Source of the DNA: Fallopia convolvulus
Taxonomy: Eukaryota > Streptophyta > Magnoliopsida > Caryophyllales > Polygonaceae
Assembly (NCBI GenBank): GCA_964016875.1
Contig: OZ024722.1
Span: 14,266,576-14,330,575 of the forward strand
DNA length: 64,000 nucleotides
Direction of reading: 5' to 3'
Shown here: in pieces, positions 56,469 to 64,000 of the stretch
Layout of the letters: each line of letters starts with the position of its first letter
How positions within the stretch are numbered: the stretch's first letter is position 1
Position numbers and translations under genes: made by a program
Notes under the pieces: model-generated
What the model was told of the DNA's origin: nothing
Database searches by the model: none
What the model saw: only the letters and a program-made list of their open reading frames with translations

Positions 56469-58359
56469 TGGGAGAGTGTCTATTCTGCTCGGATGACATT
56501 TGAGGACACGAGGCATCAGCAAAGAGAGACGGAGGACGCAGAGCGCTGGAGGACGATGTACGACTTCATGGGGAACTTCGAGCACTACTTTCCTCCACCA
56601 AACCGTTGATTCAGCTTGAAGAGTTTTTCTTGTTTTCTGCTTCATAACTTTGTAAGTTTTTTTTTGTTTTCTCTTTTCTTGTTTTCTTTTGTTTTTATTT
56701 TCTATTTCTTTTCTTCTTCTTATTTTTCTTATAGTGGGGACACTGTAATTTTAAGTATGGGGTGGGAGAAAGTAGAAAACTTGTTGTCTCCTGTTTTGCT
56801 TATGTGTTTTATTTGTGTTAGTTTTATTCCATAAACTATAAAAAAAATAAAGAAAAATTCTAAAAATTTTAAAAAATTCCAAAAAGAGTTTTAGAATTGA
56901 TAGATATCCCTTTCTTATGTTCTATGATAGTAGTTGCTAACATAATCATATAATTCCTTGAAATAATGTCTTTGAGAATATAGCCGGAATCTTAATTTGA
57001 AGTTGTTTTTAGGAAGGAATAGCATTTAATGAAATTGAGCACATATACTTTTTAGCATAAGTGATGCAATCCAACAAAAATTAGCCTTGTGAGTTATTTT
57101 TGGCCTTATAGGGAGAACAATATAAATCCCTCTTCTTTTCTTGTGTGATTTACTCTCTATATGCATATTATCTCTTGGAATTGTGATATTTATCTATTTC
57201 TTGAGACCTATATAGGATTTATAGTTCATTACTTATGAGAATCAGATGATAGAGAACTTATTTTTTAAGCTCTATTAATCCCTATCCACCCTTACATGAT
57301 CCTTCTTTTTGACAGCCAACTTGAGCCTGAAGCCTTTTATTTTTAGCTCCACAAAATTGTTCCCTAGCCGAGATAAGCTTGACCCTATCCGGGGATTAGG
57401 ACTTAGACTAGAGAGGAAATTGCTTTGTTGAGTGTAAAAAGATGTTATGATTGGTTTGAAATTGAGAGATTGTTGGGAAGGGTAGATTGGAAGTCTCTTA
57501 TTTTAATTGTGTAAAAAGGGAGATCTCTTGGTACAAAAGATGCACGAAATAAGATTTTTTGTTGAAAGAAGAAATGAATGAGGAGTACACGATGAGGCTC
57601 GGTAACGACTCTTGTGGGTTCGTTAACGAGGCAGCGAGAAGAAGAAGAAAGAAAAAAAAAATAATAAAGGAAAAATGAGCTGAAGGAGAATATGAAGTAG
57701 GAAGAAAGAAGTAAGAAGTGCATAGTGTTTATAAGATAAACCAGAGATTCTTTTAAAGTTGTTTTATGAGACTTTCTAGGATGAAAAGGGTGAATGAGAG
57801 ATGAGTGTGTATAATGAGAGTGAGTTTGGTATGATATTTTATGAGAATTTTTGTGTATGTGTGAGTTTTTAGGAGTCTTTGATTCCCGGATATTATTAGC
57901 ACCACATGACCAAATATTTTCCACGCCTTATTGTCATTACCAAGCCCCATTACAACCTGGCCGAATGGAAGCTTTTATGAAGTTTTTCATTGAGCCCCCC
58001 TAAGTTCTCTTGATGATTTTTGTTTGTTTGACAAATCTTAGGTGGAGAGTTTGGTGATATAAGTTCCAATTTCTATGAGTTTTTATATATAAGATGAGTT
58101 GAGAGTTGTTATTATAAGCCTAAACACTTGAGAGTTGAGAGAAACACATCATATATCCCTTGTGAGGTTGGATTGTGTTTACTTATGTCTATTTGGTGAA
58201 TATATGTGTAATGACATTAATAATTATTTGTTATTGTTCTTCTATATGTTTTGAAGTTGCTTTTTGAATGATGGCTATAGTTTGATAAGTATTGTTGTTT
58301 GGTTTTGATTGTTGTTTAGTGATTGCTTGAGGACAAGCAAGTCTAAGTATGGGGTATTT
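56469..58359 (+). other. 3' non-coding region of Athila family B
   Basis: T-rich start (TTTTCTTTTCTTGTTTTC), repeated AAGTATGGGGT phrases (56750, 58346), palindrome pair at 57601/57622, and the plus-strand primer candidate GTATGGGGTATT just before the 3' LTR. No recognisable protein. Confidence 0.75.
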
Positions 58360-59855
58360 TGATGTTCATGTTTTTAGTATAGTTTTTAGGGTGTTTTCTT
58401 AGTTTGTTAGGATTAGTTTTGATAAGTTTAGGGTTAGTTTTGTGTGTTTTTGGATGGTTTTGCATATTTTGTGAAAAGTATGAAAGCTACTCTGTTTTGT
58501 GTCTTTTTGTAGGTTTTAGCAAGGAAACGGTGCTTTATGGAGCTGAATTTGGAATGCAATGGTGAAGGACGGAAGAATACAAGAAAAAGAAGTTGAAGTC
58601 TATGTTTTTGAAGAAGAAGTGTTGAAGAAGCCAAATCCAGGATCGTTAACGAGGCTGTGAGGGCTCGTTAACGAGGTTACGAGATAGGTTTTTCGAGGAT
58701 TCTTAGTGATGTCCTACCGATCCTGTGCGGGAATTTATTCCGTGTCGGTAGAGTGTTTTTTAATGAGTTCTAGGGTTATTATATTTTATTTTAGGTCTTG
58801 TTATCTTTCTAGGGTTTTATTTCTATCTTTTTAGAGTTAGATTCTATCTTCTAGGAAAGTTTATTTATCTTCTATCCTTTTTATTTTATAGCCTTATTAG
58901 TATAAATACCCTTCTATCTAGCATAGAAAAGGAGGGAGAGCAAGTAGAGTAGAGTTGGAGTAGAGAAGAAGGAAGAGCCGAGAGAGAAGAGTCGGAGGTC
59001 GAGATCGAGTTCGGTAGACGAGAGTTACCGGGGTCGTTGATCATAGTTTTCGGTTCGGAATTGTTTTTTGGGTTTCTCTGGATTCTGTAAGATAATATTT
59101 TCTTATTAATTTAAATTAGTTGTTTGGTTCTCAATGTTTTCTCTTGTTGAATTTATTTGCTTCTTAAATATGAGTAGTGAGTAGTTTTCTTATCTAGGAT
59201 CGGGGTTGAACCCGGCTTAGTTATGCATGGTGTGATGAGTAAGATGTTGTGTTGAATGCCTTCTATCTATTTTTTTTAGATTGCTTGTCGTGTTTATACC
59301 TAGATGAAAGTCAAGGTAGTTTGAGTTTTAAACTTGATCGAGAGAGAAAGTTATTAACTTGAAGGTTGATATTGTTTGAATACGAAAGTTTCAAGCTTTA
59401 GATCCAAAACAAGTGATTGAGTGAATTAGTTTATGAAAGTAGATTAATTTATTTGTTAGTCAATGAAAGTTGATGAATTTATCTATTTAGAGGCATGATC
59501 TTTATCTTCTTACAAGTTTATATGCATGACTATGTTGTGGTGACCCTTGTCCTAGATCTTTGTTTTTATTTGAATTCTCTTTGATTATCTTCGATTATTG
59601 AGTTCGTGGCCTCGGTACCGAACTTGTTTAGTTCGTTAGTGTTGGTTAGTTGTTTGCGGTGGTTCGTTAACGACCCTGACAAAGTTGTTAACGAGGCTGA
59701 TCGTAAGTGTTTTGCTTGTTTTTGCTTGATTTTCATTGTTAGTAGTCGATAGATAAACAAACCTTGCTTCTCGTGGAACGATCCTGACTCCCCTATACTC
59801 AGCGGGGTCTTGACTTATAAATTTATTTGTTGTCCAGAGTAAAGGCCCGTCAACA
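58360..59855 (+). repeat. 3' LTR of Athila family B
   Basis: 1,496 bp, the same ends as the 5' LTR. Palindrome pairs at 58645/58667 and 59666/59687. Differences from the 5' LTR are mostly C/T and G/A changes, plus a shorter T-run near 59067. Confidence 0.96.
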
Positions 59856-59860
59856 AACGT

Positions 59861-60815
59861 CGCCGAGACCAAACCTGCCAAACCATTGCCACCAAAGTAT
59901 GATGAGTTCAAACTGGGTATATCCCTTGAGGACCTCGTTAAGAACATAGCTCTGAAGATACGGGGTGTTAGGTGGCTGAAGAGAAATGAAAAACCTTACC
60001 CAAAAAAAGATATGAGCAGGTGGTGTGATTTCCATGACGATTATGGTCATATAACCAAAGAATGCGTAGAGTTGAGGAGAGAAATTTCCTACCTCGTGTC
60101 TTGGGGAAGGATCACAGAAGTCTCGCCAAATGCACAAGTCCCCCCAGATGTTGTAGAAGCCTCACGCGCGGGTAGGCCATCGTCGCCAGTACCTGCCAAG
60201 GTCATGAACGTGATCACAGGAGAATCGAGCATATGCGGCCTCACGTACTCAACAGCCAAGAGGAATGCACAAGAAATCGCTTTCCACCGCCCCGTGCAAA
60301 TGAAGAAAGACGTCATCAATCTCGCGATACACTTTGACGAGGATGACGTCAATGGTCTTGAAGAACCTCATCATGATGGTCTCGTGATTTCCCTCTCAAT
60401 AGGGAATGTCTTGATGAAGCGGGTTCTCATTGATACCGGAAGCTCGACTAACCTCATGACACTGGGAGCGCTAAAAGAAATGGGGCTGAGCGAGAAAGAT
60501 GTAGAGATGAACTCAACAACGCCCGTAGGATTCAGCGGAGAAGTGAATCACATAGTAGGAGACATCATCCTTCCCACATATGCGAAGGGCGTGAATATCC
60601 AGGTTAGATACTCTGTTATGGATTGCCCTTCTTGTTATAACGTAATAATGGGGAGGCCATGGCTCCATGACATGAGGGTTGTTCCCTCCACTTACCACCA
60701 GACGATAAAATTCCCGACGCCGTGGGGGGTTAAAGAGATCCGAGGAGATCAAAGAACGTCTAGAGAGTGTTACAAGTCGACGCTAAAACCGACCGCCAGT
60801 CAGAAGTCTACATAG
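59861..60815 (+). pseudogene. Tat-type gypsy gag C-terminus and protease
   Basis: Resumes the Tat element after the family B insertion: AETKPAKPLPPKYDEF, then a CCHC-like WCDFHDDYGHITKECVELRR (about 60017-60080) characteristic of Tat/Ogre gag, then NVITGESSICGLTYS, and the protease VLIDTGSSTNLMTLGALKEMG with catalytic DTGSS, and VIMGRPWLHDMRVVPSTYHQ. The 309-aa frame 59886-60815 is open and ends at TAG 60813. Confidence 0.92.
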
Positions 60816-61370
60816 CAATTAAAGGAAACCACTAACTCTACCCTTCCAAAAGAAAAAGAAAAGAAAGATGAACAGGTAGAGGAGGTGGTCCTAGACCAAT
60901 TAGACCTCAATCGGTCCGTAAAGATTGGAAGAGATTTGGAGCTATCCATGAAAAATGAGTTGGTAGATTTCTTAAGTAAAAACACAGAGTGCTTTGCTTG
61001 GTCCCACGAAGATATGGTGGGAATCGATTCGGAGATCATCACACACAAGCTGAACGTGGACCCCAGTCACCCACCAGTAAAGCAGAAACGAAGGAAATTC
61101 GCCGCCGAGAGAAATAAGATAGTGGACGAAGAAGTAAGAAAGCTGATTGAGACTGGAAAAATCAAGGAAGTCAAATACCCAGAATGACTAGCAAATGTAG
61201 TCGTCGTGCCCAAGAAAAACGGAAAATGGAGGATGTGTGTAGATTTCACGGATCTGAACAAGGCTTGTCCCAAGGATTCGTTTCCGCTACCTCACACAAA
61301 TTCCCTGGTAGATGCCACGTCGGGCCATGAATTGTTGACCTTCATAAATTCCCTGGTAGATTTCACGGGG
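60816..61370 (+). pseudogene. Tat-type RT, N-terminal part, core deleted
   Basis: LVDFLSKNTECFAWSHEDMVGID, HPPVKQKRRKFAAERN, LIETGKIKEVKYPE then a stop (61185-61187), then NVVVVPKKNGKWRMCVDFTDLNKACPKDSFPLP. At about 61320-61350 the frame jumps to sequence normally found at the RNase H side; YADD-type RT core, connection and much else are absent. AATTCCCTGGTAGAT occurs on both sides of the jump (61298 and 61348). Confidence 0.88.
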
Positions 61371-61931
61371 AGAATGTCCAAGTGGGAGATTCATCTAAGT
61401 GGGTTCGACATCCAATATGAGCCTAAAACTGCATTGAAATCCGAGACGCTAGCTGACTTTGTGGTTGATTTTAGTTCTACAGCGGAAGAAAGAACGAAAC
61501 CAGCATAATTAATGACGCTAGAAGCTAAGTCTCTAGTCAAATGGACGCTTCATACAGATGACGCTTCCAACGCTGGGGGAACATGGATAAGAGTAGTCCC
61601 TAAATCAACACAGGGGGATAGGGTGGCACAATTTGTGAGATGCACGTTCGAAGCCATGAATAATGAAGTTGAGTATGAGGCTCGAATTTTCGGTTTGACT
61701 CTCGCCAGAGACTTAGCCATACATCAGATTGAGGTCAACTATGATTCATTGTTGATAATCAACCAAATTCTGTGGTTGTATGAAGCCAGGGATGAAAGGA
61801 TGATGCCTTATCTAGATGTGGTGAAAGGTCTAATCCCTTAGTTTGAGAAGATATCCTTCGCATAGATCCCATGAGAGCAGAATGCTCAAGCCGATTCCCT
61901 CGCTCGTCTAGCTTCGGCCATCGACCCCAAT
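61371..61931 (+). pseudogene. Tat-type RNase H remnant
   Basis: RMSKWEIHLSGFDIQYEP, KSETLADFVVDFS, then a stop at 61506 and the dual RNase H WTLHTDDASNAGGTWI, FEAMNNEVEYEARIFGLTLARDL and VNYDSLLIINQILW, then further stops; ends at QNAQADSLARLASAIDP. The element is cut at 61932 by the next LTR, so integrase and 3' LTR are absent. Confidence 0.88.
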
Positions 61932-62809
61932 TGATGTGAACCCCGTTGAGGATTCATGAGCTGATCTTTGCTTGGACTCGTAAATGGTCTTCTCACGCCG
62001 AAACCGATAGATTTGAGTGGAATGAACGACTAGACTGGGTTGAGAAATGAAGGGAAAGGATTGAGAAGGGGGATTCGTTTGACGGAAGCCAGGAGAATAT
62101 GGGATTGAGGAAAAAAATGGGGTTGACGCCTTTAGAAATAAGTCTGGAGAAAACTCGACAGCATAACGTTAATTCAATCAAAGCGTAAGAAACAAAGGAG
62201 GGGGCGTGCCTCTTATATAGAGGTGGAGGAACGAAACCCTAGTTCAAAACCCTAGTGGCGTGGGGAGTGGAGGGAGGCGCAAGCATGCGGCCCAAGCCAA
62301 AAACTCAAGACAGAAATAGAAATTACAGAAAGAGAAATGTTTCAGAAAGGAAATAATGCTAAAAACAGTAAGAAACATAAATGGTCACGGTGGCCTAGTC
62401 GCGAGTGTCGCGAAAAGGCCGTGACAAGGCATCGACACGCCAAGACATGTCGCGACATGACGTCGGGGCGCGGCAAGGCTCGGCGGTGACGGGCTGGTGC
62501 GCACCCGAACCTCAAGTTCCCGCGCCGGGTTGGCCTGGAGAGGCATGGTGCTCGGCAGTAGCGTTTGGCACGACACCGGGGTTGAGGTTCTCGGTGCCGC
62601 GGTTCTGGAGTGGCGACGCGCCTTCGATGAAGGAGACTCACCGGAAGAGGGGCACGCCGGTGGATGCGCCGTGGCTCGCGTAAGCGCGCGCGACGAGGGA
62701 CGCCAAGGCTCGAGCTATGGCACGGGTCCTGGCTCGAGTAATGGGTCCGTCGGAGCGCACAAACAAGTCTTCCTCCTCTTGGCTGGCGGTTAACGTGGGG
62801 CTCACATCA
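61932..62809 (-). repeat. 3' LTR of a chromovirus-like gypsy element
   Basis: Both ends read inward as TGATGTGA(A/G)CCCC, an unusually long terminal inverted repeat for an LTR. On the minus strand it follows a polypurine tract. TATA-like TTATATA near 62213 (minus CCTCTATATAAG). The left TSD would be CCAAT (61927-61931); the other end is outside the window. Confidence 0.75.
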
Positions 62810-64000
62810 CCCTCCCCCCATTGGGTGGAAAACGTCCCCGTTTCCTTGTCATGATACTCGGGATCTACATAGGGAGAGAGATCCGAGACATTGAAGGAAG
62901 TGGACACGTTGTACTTACCCAGGAGGTCGAGAGAACTTTGAAGGGGCCGTCTCCGCGGGGATGCAATTTCGTCTTCCGAGCTTCGAAAAAACGCTCCTTC
63001 CGTAGATGGAGCCACACCATGTCGCCAGGCTCGAAAATCAAGGGACGTCACCCCTTGTTGCGTTGCGCGGCGTATTGATTTTAGCGCTTGAGAAGCTGCG
63101 CCTTGGTACGCTCATGAAGGCGGCAGATATGGTCAGCGCGGTTGGCCGTGTCGACGTGTTCGCCGGTCTTGAATGGCAGTGGTACCAAATCCATGGGCGT
63201 GCACGGATTACGCCCGTAGACCACCTCGAAAGGTGTCATCTTCGTCGCAGAGTGAAAGGACCTGTTATAAGCAAACTCAACATGGAAAAGTAAGTCCTCC
63301 CATCGACGTGGGTTTGCCTTGAGCATCGTCCAAAGAAGAGTGCCCCAGGTCCGATTGGTCACCTCAGTCTGACCATCGGTTTGGGGTGATAAGCAGTAGA
63401 AAATAGGACTCGTGTCCCTAAATTCCCCCAAAGTGTTCTCCAAAAGTTGCTGCAAAATTTGGTATCCCTATCACTAACAATAGTTCTAGGTATACCATGC
63501 AATTTCACAACATGTTCAAAGAATAAATTCGCGATTTCCACCGCATTATTAGTCCCCTTTCATGCTATGAAGTGGGCCATTTTGGAGAACCGGTCCATGA
63601 CTACGAAAATGGAATCCTTTCCATGCCTCGACATTGGAAGGCCCATGATAAAATCCATGGAAAGATCTTCCCATGGGGCATCGGGAATAGGTAAGGGCGT
63701 GTAAAGGCCATTTGGTTCTAACCGAGACTTGGCAATATGACACGACACACAACTTTGACAGTACTTGTTTACATCTCGAGCCATGTGAGGTCAGAAGAAA
63801 TGTTCACGAAGTGCTGCCAACATTTTGGCCTCAGCCATCATGAGCCTCTTGGAGCAATAAATGTCTTACCGATGATGCCGGAATGCAAAGCTTCCCAGCT
63901 CGGTAAAGATACCCGTTGTCCAAGAAGTAGGACTCATGGACTTGTGAGTGCTCTAGGTTTTTAATGATTGAGGAAACATACGGATCTGAGGCGTATCATT
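62638..64000 (-). pseudogene. Chromovirus-like gypsy integrase and C-terminus, reading into the LTR
   Basis: The minus strand from the window edge: an H2C2 zinc-binding part (YLYRAGKLCIPASSVRHLLLQEAHDG; YCQSCVSCHIAKSR at about 63765-63725), the core DLSMDFIMGLPMSRHGKDSIFVVMDRFSKMAHF (63690-63560), FFEHVVKLHGIPRTIVSDRDTKF, TDGQTEVTNRTWGTLL, FAYNRSFHSATKMTPFEVVYGRNP, then a C-terminal part with GKYNVSTSFNVSDLSPYVD (about 62905-62870). Frameshifts occur near 63790, 63545, 63380 and 63075. The last open frame (63051-62638) crosses the polypurine tract and reads about 57 residues into the LTR (GPITRARTRAIARALA). C-terminus inside the LTR is known from the CRM clade; the integrase looks CRM/Reina-like. 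The rest of pol is beyond the window. Confidence 0.88.
62810..62820 (-). other. Polypurine tract
   Basis: Minus strand TGGGGGGAGGG directly before the LTR start TGATGTGAG. Confidence 0.75.

Larger units (their letters stand above)
47970..59855 (+). mobile_element. Complete Athila element, family B, 11.9 kb, without pol
   Basis: Two LTRs (47970-49471 and 58360-59855), TSD AACGT on both sides (47965-47969, 59856-59860), tRNA-Asp primer-binding site at 49475, gag, protease, env-like ORF and a 3' region. No RT, RNase H or integrase is present between protease and env-like ORF. LTRs differ by roughly 35 substitutions and a few indels by my count, about 2-3%. A 1.4-kb solo LTR (51996-53392) sits in the protease region. 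The element is itself inserted in the gag of a Tat element. Without pol it could only have moved with enzymes from a relative. Confidence 0.93.

Noticed and set aside
62342..62793. GC-rich overlapping ORFs on both strands
   Set aside because: They lie within the chromovirus LTR; no domain, and GC content alone gives open frames.

Overview
This is nuclear DNA of a higher plant, almost certainly a eudicot. It contains one intron-rich host gene for a plastid-type serine hydroxymethyltransferase, with GT-AG introns of plant size. The rest is mostly nested plant transposable elements: Ty3/gypsy (Athila, Tat, chromovirus), Ty1/copia (Sirevirus-like), L1-type LINEs, a SINE, a hAT-type element and a MULE. 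No bacterial signals, CRISPR arrays or stand-alone tRNA/rRNA genes were seen. The exact species cannot be read from the sequence.

Layout. 1-5 kb: a decayed L1 LINE on the minus strand (ORF1 then ORF2, running off the left edge). 6.2-9.1 kb: the SHMT gene, 11 coding exons that join to 1,530 nt without a break. 10.9-14.2 kb: a decayed Ty3/gypsy gag-protease and RT start, followed by a Copia RT/RNase H (14.2-15.6 kb) and a Sirevirus-style extra ORF (16.4-18.2 kb) ending at a polypurine tract. 18.6-22.5 kb: the 5' half of an Athila element (family A: LTR, PBS, gag, protease). 23-25.4 kb: a second LINE remnant. 25.4-26.7 kb: a 759-bp hAT-type element and a SINE, each with a target-site duplication (TSD). 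27.3-31.0 kb: a 3.6-kb solo LTR. 31.2-43.0 kb: a non-autonomous MULE split by a full-length 10.5-kb LINE. 43.1-43.6 kb: a short 5'-truncated LINE tail. 45-62 kb: a Tat-type gypsy element broken by an Athila-A solo LTR and by a complete 11.9-kb Athila element (family B), which itself holds another solo LTR (family C). 61.9-64 kb: the 3' end of a chromovirus-like gypsy element on the minus strand.

The insertions can be ordered because each intact one carries a matching TSD: CACCC (46667-47789), AACGT (47970-59855), CCCAA (51996-53392), CACAA (27320-30960), CCTATAAT (25455-26213), AATAAAAAA (31240-42995), a 16-bp TSD for the LINE at 32074-42624, and a 15-bp TSD for the LINE tail at 43061-43567.

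Two observations stand out. First, the 10.5-kb LINE has very long hydrophobic in-frame extensions on both ORFs: about 1,180 codons ahead of the normal ORF1 domain and 378 codons ahead of the normal ORF2 start. The ORFs are joined by an overlapping TAATGA stop-start, and only three stops, all TAG, interrupt more than 10 kb of reading frame. Second, each Athila family carries its own short palindromic motif scattered through LTR, leader, coding linkers and 3' region: TCGTTAACGA-like in family B, almost always at 21-bp centre spacing, and CCGCGNNCGCGG-like in family A at 17-19 bp. The sharing across coding and non-coding DNA suggests a role at the nucleic-acid level. The family B element also lacks reverse transcriptase and integrase while keeping gag, protease and an env-like ORF, so it must be mobilised in trans if it moves.
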